From assembly GCA_023241745.1 (NCBI GenBank), contig JALQCY010000005.1, positions 353,469-417,468 on the forward strand: DNA of 64,000 nucleotides, in the 5' to 3' direction. The notes below the pieces were generated by a model. That model did no database searches and was not told the DNA's origin. It worked only from the letters and a program-made list of their open reading frames with translations. Source of the stretch: Isoptericola peretonis (GTDB taxonomy: Bacteria > Actinomycetota > Actinomycetes > Actinomycetales > Cellulomonadaceae). The first letter of the stretch is position 1. Each line of letters begins with the position of its first letter. The position numbers were made by a program, and so were the translations under genes. Positions 46,196 to 53,966 of this stretch are shown here, piece by piece.

Positions 46196-47029
46196 ATGCC
46201 CGCTGTCGCGCCCGAAACCCTGGCACAGACTCTCGTGGACCACGCGCCGACGGTCCGTGCCGCATGGCTCGACGCCGCCGCCGACGAGCTGCGGGGGCGG
46301 ACCACCCGCGGCGAGCTCGAGCGCGAGCAGACCGACATCTACGACGCGCTGGTGGACGGGCTGCGCGCCGGTGGGACCGAGGTCTCCGCGGAGGCGTTCG
46401 ACCAGCTCCGCGGCATCCTCGCGGACGTCTCCGCCGCCCGCGCCCGGCTGGGCTTCACGCCCCGGGAGACGGCCGTGGGGATGTTCGCGCTGAAGGAGGG
46501 CCTGTACGCCCTCGCGGGATCGCCCGACGCCATGGCGGGCCTGGTGCCGCTCCTGCGCCTGGTGGACGACCTGGGGCTGTTCACGTTCGAGACCTTCGCC
46601 TCGGCGCGCGAGGCGATCATCAGCGAGCAGGCGGAGCAGCTCCTCGAGCTGTCGACCCCGGTCGTCAAGCTCTGGGAGGGCATCGTCGCGGTCCCGCTCG
46701 TGGGGACTCTCGACTCGGCCCGCACCCAGGTCGTCATGGAGAAGCTGCTCAACACCCTCGTGGAGACGGGCAGCACCCAGGCGATCATCGACATCACGGG
46801 CGTGCCCGCGGTCGACACCCAGGTCGCGCAGCACCTCCTGAAGACGGTCGTCGCGGCCCGGCTGATGGGCGCGGAGTGCACCATCAGCGGCATCCGTCCC
46901 CAGATCGCACAGACCATCGTCGCCCTCGGGATCGAGTTCGGTGACATCCGCACCCGCGCGACGCTGGCCGACGCCCTCGTGGACGCGCTGCGGGAGGGTC
47001 GTCGCTCACCTGCCGGGGTGACCGCATGA
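46196..47029 (+). CDS. Stressosome scaffold RsbR-like protein with STAS domain
   Basis: The 277-residue protein has an N-terminal sensory domain of about 145 residues (helical, RsbR/globin-like) and a C-terminal STAS domain (about 150-260). The two phosphorylatable threonines of RsbR are present: Thr208 in PAVDTQVAQ and Thr240 in RPQIAQTI, aligned with Bacillus Thr171 and Thr205. ATG 46196 has a GGAAGGAA site 6 bases upstream. It overlaps the RsbS gene by 4 bases. It builds the stressosome and senses stress, with the stimulus unknown. Confidence 0.88.
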   Translation: MPAVAPETLAQTLVDHAPTVRAAWLDAAADELRGRTTRGELEREQTDIYDALVDGLRAGGTEVSAEAFDQLRGILADVSAARARLGFTPRETAVGMFALKEGLYALAGSPDAMAGLVPLLRLVDDLGLFTFETFASAREAIISEQAEQLLELSTPVVKLWEGIVAVPLVGTLDSARTQVVMEKLLNTLVETGSTQAIIDITGVPAVDTQVAQHLLKTVVAARLMGAECTISGIRPQIAQTIVALGIEFGDIRTRATLADALVDALREGRRSPAGVTA

Positions 47030-47430
47030 GCGACGCCGTCCCCATCCTCAAGATCGGGACGACGCTGCTGGTGTCGATCCAGGTCGACCTCCAGGACGAC
47101 ACCGCGCTGCAGCTGCAGGAGGACGTGGCGGAGCGCATCACGCGCACCGGTGCGCGCGGGGTCATCATCGACATCTCCGGGCTGGAGATCGTCGACAGCT
47201 TCATCGGCCGGATGCTCGCCTCCGTCGCCGCGGTCTCCCGGGTCCTCGACGCCCGGACCGTGGTCGTCGGCATGCGGCCCGCCGTGGCCATCACGATGGT
47301 CGAGCTCGGGCTGTCGCTCGGCGGCGTCCGCACGGCGCTCGACGTCGAACGCGGTCTCGCGCTGCTCGCCCCCGAGCACGAGTCCGCCGAGGACGTGCTG
47401 CTGGCGGCGGCTGAGCGCGAGGCGAGATGA
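47026..47430 (+). CDS. RsbS-like STAS antagonist protein
   Basis: The 134-residue single STAS domain has the phosphorylation site Ser58 in EIVDSFIGRMLA, matching RsbS. The TGARGVIIDISG strand precedes it. RsbS holds RsbT inactive in the stressosome core until phosphorylated. It is slightly longer than Bacillus RsbS by a short acidic C-terminal extension (LLAPEHESAEDVLLAAAEREAR). It overlaps both neighbours by 4 bases. Confidence 0.88.
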   Translation: MSDAVPILKIGTTLLVSIQVDLQDDTALQLQEDVAERITRTGARGVIIDISGLEIVDSFIGRMLASVAAVSRVLDARTVVVGMRPAVAITMVELGLSLGGVRTALDVERGLALLAPEHESAEDVLLAAAEREAR

Positions 47431-47852
47431 CGACCGCGCCCGTGGCCACGGCCACGGCCACGGAACGCCTCGAGGTACGGGCCGACTCCGACGTCGTCCG
47501 CGTCCGACAGCTCGTCCGGGCGGTCGCGCAGAAGGCGCGGCTGTCGCTCGTGGACCAGACCAAGCTCGTGACCGCGGCGAGCGAGCTCGCACGGAACACC
47601 CTCGTCTACGGGGGCGGCGGCGACGTCGAGGTCGAGCTCGTGACCGACGGGCGACGCTCCGGTGTGCGCGCCGTCTTCTCCGACGAGGGCCCGGGCATCG
47701 CGGACCTCGACCTCGCGCTGACCGACGGCTGGACCAGCGGGAGCGGGCTCGGCCTCGGGCTGTCCGGCTCGCGCAGGCTGGTGGAGCAGTTCTCGATCGA
47801 CACCGCACCGGGCGCCGGGACCCGGGTCGAGATCGCGACCTGGTCCCGATGA
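47427..47852 (+). CDS. RsbT-like serine/threonine kinase
   Basis: The 141-residue GHKL-fold kinase has the N-box SELARNTLVY near residue 53, the G1 box DEGPGI near 87 and the glycine-rich G2 region SGSGLGLGLSGSRRLV. In the stressosome it phosphorylates RsbS and RsbR and then activates a downstream phosphatase. An Ala/Thr-rich N-terminal extension of about 13 residues precedes the domain. ATG 47427 overlaps the RsbS stop. Confidence 0.88.
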   Translation: MTTAPVATATATERLEVRADSDVVRVRQLVRAVAQKARLSLVDQTKLVTAASELARNTLVYGGGGDVEVELVTDGRRSGVRAVFSDEGPGIADLDLALTDGWTSGSGLGLGLSGSRRLVEQFSIDTAPGAGTRVEIATWSR

Positions 47853-48889
47853 CGGGCTCGTCGGGACCGACCTCGTCCGACGCCGCCGTCGCCCTGGGGG
47901 CCGGCGTCTGGCACACGGTCGACCACCCCTCGGCGATCGGGGCCGTGCGCCGCGCCACGACCGCCGCCGCCGTGAGCCTCGGCCTGGGCGAGGTGCGCGC
48001 CGCCGAGGCCGGCCTCGTCGTGTCCGAGCTGGCGTCCAACCAGTCCCGGCACGCCGGCTCGGGGTCCGTGCTGCTGCGCGTGCGCCGCTGGGACGGGCAC
48101 GCCGCGCTCGAGGTGCTCGCCGTGGACTCCGGTCCCGGCATGCGCGACCTCGCCGCCGCGATGCGCGACGGGGTGTCGTCGCGGGGGACGCTCGGCATCG
48201 GCCTCGGGACGCTCCCCCGCCTCACCTCGACGTGGGACGCGTGGTCGGCCTCCGGCCAGGGCACGGTGGTGGCCGCGACGTTCGCCTCACCGGGCTCCCG
48301 GCCCGACCCGGGCTCCGGCGCAGGACTGACGCGGCCGATGACCGGACAGGTCGTGTGCGGCGACGCGTTCGCGATGCGCGACGACGACGGGACGACGACG
48401 GTGCTCGTCGCCGACGGTCTCGGCCACGGACCGCTCGCGGCCGCGGCGTCACGGGCGGCCGTCCGCGTGTTCCTCGAGGCGCCGGCGACGAGCCCGTCCG
48501 GGCTGCTCGAGCGCATCCACGCGGCGCTGGGCGGCACGCGCGGGGCGGCCGTCGCCGTCGCCCGCGTCGAGCAGGGCACGCTGCGGTACACGGGGCTCGG
48601 CAACATCGTCGGCACCGTCCAGGGCGACGGCAGGACGCGCAGCCTGGTCAGCCAGCCCGGCATCGCCGGCACCCACGCCCGCGCGGTCCGCGAGGCGACC
48701 GTCCCCCTCGACACCGGCGACCTCCTGGTGCTGCACTCCGACGGCCTGACCGACCGCATGAGCCTGGCCGACTACCCCGGGCTCGCGGGCCGCAACCCCC
48801 TCGTCGTCGCAGGCGTGCTGATGCGCGACTTCGCCGTACGCCGGGACGACGCCTGCGTGGTGGTCGTCCCCGTGAGCGGGACCCCGTGA
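47849..48889 (+). CDS. ATP-binding SpoIIE-type phosphatase (RsbX-like)
   Basis: The 346-residue protein fuses an N-terminal GHKL ATPase-like domain (about 10-140, with AGLVVSELASNQSRHAGSG and VDSGPGM) to a C-terminal PP2C/SpoIIE domain (about 155-345, with VVCGDAFAMRDDDGTTT and VADGLGHGPLAAAA). The second part is like RsbX, which resets stressosome phosphorylation. The ATPase half lacks a clear G2 box, so kinase activity is doubtful. It overlaps rsbT-like and the hybrid kinase by 4 bases on each side. Confidence 0.83.
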   Translation: MTGSSGPTSSDAAVALGAGVWHTVDHPSAIGAVRRATTAAAVSLGLGEVRAAEAGLVVSELASNQSRHAGSGSVLLRVRRWDGHAALEVLAVDSGPGMRDLAAAMRDGVSSRGTLGIGLGTLPRLTSTWDAWSASGQGTVVAATFASPGSRPDPGSGAGLTRPMTGQVVCGDAFAMRDDDGTTTVLVADGLGHGPLAAAASRAAVRVFLEAPATSPSGLLERIHAALGGTRGAAVAVARVEQGTLRYTGLGNIVGTVQGDGRTRSLVSQPGIAGTHARAVREATVPLDTGDLLVLHSDGLTDRMSLADYPGLAGRNPLVVAGVLMRDFAVRRDDACVVVVPVSGTP

Positions 48890-50658
48890 GCCGCCCCCCG
48901 GGTCCCCTGCTCCTCGCGACCCGGCTGGAGGGGGACACCGACCTGCTCGCACTGCGTCGCGCCGGGCGCGAGATCGCCCGCGCCCTGGGGCTCGACGTCC
49001 ACGCCCAGGTCCGGGTCGCCACGGCGCTCTCCGAGGTCGGTCGCGCGGCCGTCGCCCTCGGGCCGGCGGACGTCACCATCGCGCTGGACCGGGGCGCCCT
49101 GCCCGTCCTGCTGCGCGCCGACCTGGCCTCGGCCGCCGCCCTGTCCACGACCGGCAGCGCGGCCGACGGCGGTGTCCCGGCCGCGCAACGGCTCGTCGAC
49201 GGGGTCGCGCTCGACGACGACGGGCGCCACGTGACCCTCGTCGTCGAGCTGGGAGCGTCCGCACGCACGGACACGGCGAGCACGGACGCCCTGCGGCGCG
49301 CCGTCACGACCGGGTACGGCGCCGACGCCCTCGACGAGCTGCGCGTGCAGAACGCGGAGCTCCTGCGCACGCACGACGAGCTGCGGGCCCAGCAGGAGGA
49401 GCTGCGCCGGCTCAACTCCGAGCTCGAGGAGACCAACCGCGGGGTCCTCGCCATGTACCACCAGCTCTCCGCGGAGCTCGAGGAGACCAACACGGGCGTC
49501 GTCGCCCTGTACGCCGAGCTCGACGAGCGCACCCGGGAGCTGGCGGCCGCGAACGAGGCGAAGTCCCGCTTCCTGCGCAACGTCAGCCACGAGCTGCGCA
49601 GCCCGGTGAACTCCATCATCGGGCTGACCTCCCTGCTGGAGTCGTCGTCCCTGTCCCCCGACCAGGGCGAGCAGGTCGAGTTCGTGCGCGACAGCGCGAC
49701 CACGCTGCTCACCCTGGTCGACGAGCTTCTCGACCTCGCGCGCGCGGAGGCCGGCCACCTGGACGTGGAACCCGCGCCGATCGACGTGGCGGAGCTGCTC
49801 GACGAGCTCCGCGGCACCACGCGCCCCCTGGTGCGTGACGGCGTGGAGCTCGTGGTCGCGTGCGCCCCCGGGCTGGTCCTCGTGAGCGACCGGCGCCTGG
49901 TCGCCCGCGTGCTGCGCAACCTGCTGACCAACGCGGTGAAGTTCACCGAGCGGGGCAGCGTGCGGCTCGACGCCCGCGCCGACGGCGACACCGTCCGGTT
50001 CGTCGTCGCCGACACCGGGCTGGGGATCGGCCCGGAGCACCTGGACTCCGTGTTCGAGGAGTTCGTCCAGGTGCCCAACCGGCTCCAGCCGAGCGTCCGG
50101 GGCACGGGCCTGGGCCTGCCGTACGCGCGGCGCACGTCGGAGGCGCTGGGCGGCTCGCTCACCGCGACCTCGGTGCCGGACGTCGGCAGCACGTTCACCG
50201 TCGTCCTGCCCGTCCGTCCCGCCGGCGCACCCACGGCCCTGCCCGGCCCGGCGCCCGCGGCGCCTGCCCTCGCACCCCGGGACCCGGCGGACGCCGGCCT
50301 GGGCCACGTGCTCGTCGTCGACGACGACCGGTCCTACGGCGCCTTCGTCGCCGGGCTGCTCCGCGAGGACGCCGCGCGGGTCAGCGTGGCCCACGACGGG
50401 CTGCACGCGCTGGCGCTGCTGCGCGACGCGCCCGCGGACGCCGCCGTGGTGGACGTGCGGCTGCCCGGCCTCGACGGCGTGGGCCTGCTCGCTCGGCTGC
50501 GCACCGATCATCCGGACGTGGCCGTCGCGCTGATGTCGAGCGGGCCGCGGCCCGAGCAGCCCGGCGTCGAACGGCCGGCCCCGTTCCTGCCGAAGGCGAC
50601 GCTCGACCGGGACGCGCTCGTGCGGGCCCTCCGTGAGCCGGGAGAGGACGCACCATGA
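48886..50658 (+). CDS. Hybrid sensor histidine kinase with receiver domain
   Basis: The 590-residue protein has an N-terminal RsbT/RsbW-like ATPase segment (about 5-115), then a coiled coil (about 145-230) with a repeated LEETNxGVxAxY unit. The HisKA domain has His235 in NVSHELRSPVNSI, followed by HATPase (about 350-455, NAVKFTERGSV, GTGLGLPYA) and a C-terminal receiver with Asp523 (AVVDVRLPGLDG). No membrane segment is visible. It is translationally coupled on both sides and probably relays a signal to the downstream receiver-phosphatase protein. Confidence 0.85.
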   Translation: MSRPPGPLLLATRLEGDTDLLALRRAGREIARALGLDVHAQVRVATALSEVGRAAVALGPADVTIALDRGALPVLLRADLASAAALSTTGSAADGGVPAAQRLVDGVALDDDGRHVTLVVELGASARTDTASTDALRRAVTTGYGADALDELRVQNAELLRTHDELRAQQEELRRLNSELEETNRGVLAMYHQLSAELEETNTGVVALYAELDERTRELAAANEAKSRFLRNVSHELRSPVNSIIGLTSLLESSSLSPDQGEQVEFVRDSATTLLTLVDELLDLARAEAGHLDVEPAPIDVAELLDELRGTTRPLVRDGVELVVACAPGLVLVSDRRLVARVLRNLLTNAVKFTERGSVRLDARADGDTVRFVVADTGLGIGPEHLDSVFEEFVQVPNRLQPSVRGTGLGLPYARRTSEALGGSLTATSVPDVGSTFTVVLPVRPAGAPTALPGPAPAAPALAPRDPADAGLGHVLVVDDDRSYGAFVAGLLREDAARVSVAHDGLHALALLRDAPADAAVVDVRLPGLDGVGLLARLRTDHPDVAVALMSSGPRPEQPGVERPAPFLPKATLDRDALVRALREPGEDAP

Positions 50659-52250
50659 CGCACACGGACCGCAGGGTCCTCGTGGTGGACGACACCCGCG
50701 CGCACCGCTACGTCATGGCGACGTGGCTGCGCGGAGCGGGCTTCGACGTCGTCGAGGCCGCGACCGGGGCCGAAGCGCTGGACCTGGTCGACCCGTCGAC
50801 CGACGCCGTCGTCCTCGACGTGAACCTTCCCGACCTCACGGGCACCGAGGTCTGCCACCGCATCAAGGCCGACGAGAGCACGGCTCACGTGCCGGTGCTG
50901 CACGTGTCCGCCACGTCCGTCGACGCCGCGGCGCGGACCGCCGGCCTCGAGGGAGGTGCGGACGCCTATCTCCCGGAGCCCTTGGACCGGGACGAGTTCC
51001 TCGCGACCGTGGGGGCCCTGTGCCGCACCCACGACGCCCAGCGGGGCGCCGGGCGTACCGCCCGGCGGCTCGAGGCGCTCGCCGACGCCCTCGCCCCCCT
51101 GCACCAGGCGCGCACCCAGGAGCTGGTGGCCGACCTCGTCGCGCAGGGCGCGTGCTCCGTCCTGGGGCGGGCCGCCGTCGCGATGGTCGTGGTCGACCCG
51201 CAGACGGTCGTCCGGGCGGTGTGCGCCGGCGAGGACTCCCCGCTCGTCCGGGGTCGCGGATCGGTCCCCGTCCTGCCGCCGGGCCCCGTGAGCTCGGCCA
51301 CCTTCGGCCCTGACCAGGTGCCCGAGCACTGGCAGCCGCTCCTCGCCCGGGCCGGCGTCCCGCGATCGACCTGGTGGACGGTGTGGCTCCGCGACGCCGA
51401 GGGCGCGCTCGTCGGCGGGCTGGCGATCCAGGCCGACGACGCCGAGCAGGGTCCGTCGGCCGAGGAGCGCGAGGTCGCCGACCGGTTCACCGAGGCCATC
51501 ACCGTCGCCCTCGCCAACCTGCGCACCTTCGCCGAGGAGCACCGCATCGCGGTGGCCCTGCAGCGCCGGCTCCTGCCGTCCGGCCTGGCGGTGCGCGGCG
51601 GTCTCGAGGTCGCGGCACGGTACGACGCGTCGGACGCCCGTCTCGACGTCGGCGGCGACTTCTACGACGCCTTCGACCTGCCCGACGGCCGGGTCGCGGT
51701 CGTGATCGGCGACGTGCAGGGCCACTCCCTGCGGGCGGCGACGGTGATGGCCGAGGTGCGGATCATGCTGCGCGCCTACCTGCGCGAGGGGCACGAGGCG
51801 GCGCGAGCGCTCGACCTGCTCAACGCTTCCCTCGAGCAGGACCACCCCGAGCTCGCCACGGTGTGCGTCTGCGTCATCGACCCGTCCGACGGCACCGTGG
51901 AGATGACGGACGCCGGCCACCTGCCACCGGTCGTGGTGCGGGCCGACGGCTCGGTGACCGCCGAGAAGTCGCCGGCGCGGCTCCTGGGCCTCGCGAGCCC
52001 CGACGAGCGCCCCGCGCGGCGCGACCGGCTGGGCCCCGGCGACCTCCTGGTGCTCGTCACGGACGGGCTGGTCGAACGACGCGACCGCACCCTGCGCGAC
52101 GGCATGCGCGAGCTCGTGGGCGCTGCCGCGACGCTCGCGGGGCTGGCGCCGGAGGAGGCGTGCGCCCGCCTGGTCGACGCGTTCGACGACGCCGCACGCG
52201 AGGACGACGTCGCCGTGGTGGCGGTGCGCCTCGGCGCGCCCCAGCCCTAG
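50655..52250 (+). CDS. Response regulator with GAF-like and SpoIIE (PP2C) phosphatase domains
   Basis: The 531-residue protein has a receiver domain (about 5-125) with Asp55 in AVVLDVNLPDLTG. A GAF-like sensor region follows (about 135-290) and then a SpoIIE phosphatase (about 310-530) with DVGGDFYDAFDLPDGRVAV and VIGDVQGHSLRAA metal-binding aspartates. It resembles RsbU/RsbP-type outputs that dephosphorylate an anti-anti-sigma factor. None is encoded here, so the target is elsewhere. The TAG stop is part of a TAGGAT hexamer used by the next gene. Confidence 0.87.
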   Translation: MTHTDRRVLVVDDTRAHRYVMATWLRGAGFDVVEAATGAEALDLVDPSTDAVVLDVNLPDLTGTEVCHRIKADESTAHVPVLHVSATSVDAAARTAGLEGGADAYLPEPLDRDEFLATVGALCRTHDAQRGAGRTARRLEALADALAPLHQARTQELVADLVAQGACSVLGRAAVAMVVVDPQTVVRAVCAGEDSPLVRGRGSVPVLPPGPVSSATFGPDQVPEHWQPLLARAGVPRSTWWTVWLRDAEGALVGGLAIQADDAEQGPSAEEREVADRFTEAITVALANLRTFAEEHRIAVALQRRLLPSGLAVRGGLEVAARYDASDARLDVGGDFYDAFDLPDGRVAVVIGDVQGHSLRAATVMAEVRIMLRAYLREGHEAARALDLLNASLEQDHPELATVCVCVIDPSDGTVEMTDAGHLPPVVVRADGSVTAEKSPARLLGLASPDERPARRDRLGPGDLLVLVTDGLVERRDRTLRDGMRELVGAAATLAGLAPEEACARLVDAFDDAAREDDVAVVAVRLGAPQP

Positions 52251-52253
52251 GAT
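52248..52253 (+). promoter_or_regulatory. -10 element built on the phosphatase stop codon
   Basis: TAGGAT contains the TAG stop (52248-52250) and lies 8 bases before the ATG of the PrsW-type protease. It is a second case of a stop codon doubling as a -10 hexamer. Confidence 0.45.
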
Positions 52254-52261
52254 CGGGGCCC

Positions 52262-53392
52262 ATGGCAGCCCTCGACCCGAAGGCCATCCTCGCCGGGCGG
52301 CCTCCCGGTCGCCCGCCGGTGGGCGTCATCGTCGTCATCGCGGTGTCGTCGCTCTGCCTCATCGTCACCCTGGCGGTGACGGCGGCCGAGGGGCCCACGT
52401 TCGCGGAGGGACTGCTGCTCGCGCTGCTCCCGCTGCCGCTGCTGCTCGCCGGGGTGCTGTCGCTGGACCGCCTGGAGCCGGAGCCGCCCGACGCGCTCGT
52501 GCTGGCGTTCTTGTGGGGCGCGGGCGTCGCCGTGCTGCTCGCGATGGTCCTCAACACGGCCGGGCTCACCCTGCTGTGGGCGCCGCTGCTGGGTCCCGAC
52601 GAGGGGTTCGCGGTGACGGCGGTGCTCGGCGCGCCCCTCGTCGAGGAGACGCTCAAGGGCCTGGTCCTCGTGGGGATGCTGTGGTTCCGGCGGCACGAGC
52701 TCAACGGCCCCACGGACGGCATCATCTACGGCTCGATGGTGGGGCTCGGCTTCGCGACGGTCGAGAACATCCACTACTACACGGTCGCCGGGCCGGACGC
52801 CCTGGCCGCGACGTTCGTCGCGCGCGGGATCGCGTCGCCGCTGATCCACCCGCTCTGCTCGTCGCTGACCGGCATCGGGGTCGCGACGGCGGCGCTCGCC
52901 CCGCGAGGCTGGTCCCGTGCCTGGCCGGTGCTGCTCGGCCTCCTCGGCGCCGTGATCTACCACGCGTTGTGGAACGGTGCCGCCTCCGTGGGCCTGGACG
53001 CCACCGCCGCCGTCTACGTGCTGGGGGTGGCCGTCCTGGCGGGCCTGCTGGCCGTCGTCCGCGCGGACCGCGCGCGCATCGTCGCGCTGATCGGCCGGTA
53101 CCTGCCGCCGTACCAGGCGGCGGGCGTCGTGACCGCCCCCGACGTCCCGATGCTCTCGTCCCTGCCCGCGCGCCGGCGGGCGCGCGAGCGGGTGCGCGCT
53201 GCGGGCGGGCCCGGACCCGCACGGGCGCTGCGCGACTACCAGCAGGCGGCCACCGAGCTGGCCATGCTGCACCGCCGCGCCGACCGCGGGCTGGTGGACC
53301 GGCCCGCGTTCGAGCTGCGGCGGGAGCCGCTGCTGGTGCTCATGCTCGCTGCCCGGCAGTCGTTCGAGCCCCTGCTCCGCCCGCCCCGCTGA
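52262..53392 (+). CDS. PrsW-type intramembrane metalloprotease
   Basis: The 376-residue protein has about eight hydrophobic helices and the PrsW/CAAX-like motifs: LVEETLKGLVLVGML (EExxK), a Glu in GFATVENIHYY, His in SPLIHPLCSS and His in YHALWN. PrsW cleaves the anti-sigma RsiW in Bacillus; the target here is unknown. A cytoplasmic tail (about 290-376, Arg/Ala-rich) follows the last helix. It may belong with the stress genes upstream by position but has its own probable promoter. It overlaps the converging membrane protein gene by 53 bases. Confidence 0.87.
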   Translation: MAALDPKAILAGRPPGRPPVGVIVVIAVSSLCLIVTLAVTAAEGPTFAEGLLLALLPLPLLLAGVLSLDRLEPEPPDALVLAFLWGAGVAVLLAMVLNTAGLTLLWAPLLGPDEGFAVTAVLGAPLVEETLKGLVLVGMLWFRRHELNGPTDGIIYGSMVGLGFATVENIHYYTVAGPDALAATFVARGIASPLIHPLCSSLTGIGVATAALAPRGWSRAWPVLLGLLGAVIYHALWNGAASVGLDATAAVYVLGVAVLAGLLAVVRADRARIVALIGRYLPPYQAAGVVTAPDVPMLSSLPARRRARERVRAAGGPGPARALRDYQQAATELAMLHRRADRGLVDRPAFELRREPLLVLMLAARQSFEPLLRPPR

Positions 53393-53801
53393 GGCCCAGC
53401 GCGATCACCGCGCCCACGGCCAGGTGCTCGAGCGCGAGCAGCACCGTCGCGCCGGGGTTCGCGGCGCCCAGCGGGCCCAGCAGGGACACCGCCAGGACGA
53501 CGCCGCACACGGCGAACCAGGCGCCCCGGCCGCCGCTCCGCGTGCGCAGCAGCAGGGAGCGCACCCCCCAGCCCGCCAGCACCGCGGTGAGGCTCGCGCC
53601 GACGACGAGGCCGACGGTGACCTCGAGCGTCCCCTCCCCCGCCCTCACCTGCGGGTCGACGCCGAGCAGCATCCCCACGAGGTACACCACCGCCCCCGTG
53701 AGCGGTGCCGCGACCACCACCGTGCGGCGGCGGTTCCACCACGACCTGCGGGTCCACGTCCCGCCGGACGTCTCCTTCGCCGTGCTCGTCCCTGTGCGCA
53801 T
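53340..53801 (-). CDS. Hypothetical membrane protein (DUF6069-like)
   Basis: The 153-residue protein has a basic cytoplasmic start (TWTRRSWWNRRRT) and four hydrophobic helices (about residues 32-52, 66-86, 98-116 and 124-146). This layout resembles DUF6069 proteins, but the family call is tentative. ATG 53801 has a GAGGGACGAGAG ribosome site. The gene overlaps the end of the PrsW-type gene. The 165-base gap to the kinase holds a CCGACC/GGTCGG dyad. Confidence 0.6.
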   Translation of the reverse strand: MRTGTSTAKETSGGTWTRRSWWNRRRTVVVAAPLTGAVVYLVGMLLGVDPQVRAGEGTLEVTVGLVVGASLTAVLAGWGVRSLLLRTRSGGRGAWFAVCGVVLAVSLLGPLGAANPGATVLLALEHLAVGAVIALGLSGAGGAGARTTAGQRA

Positions 53802-53915
53802 CTCTCGTCCCTCCTCGGCCCGGCTCCCTGCCGGCACGACGACGATGCCGCCCGTGCCGCCCTCCGCGCGCCCTCCCGAGGTCGGTCGTCGCCGGTCCGT
53901 CGGGCTCCCGCACCC

Positions 53916-53929
53916 CCGACCTTGGTCGG
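53916..53929. promoter_or_regulatory. Inverted repeat upstream of the two-component operon
   Basis: CCGACC, 2 bases, GGTCGG, lying 37 bases before the kinase ATG. Possible autoregulatory site for the NarL-type regulator; evidence is limited to symmetry and position. Confidence 0.35.
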
Positions 53930-53966
53930 TGTTCCGCGGGCGTCGCGCCGCCGTAGCGTCCTGGAC

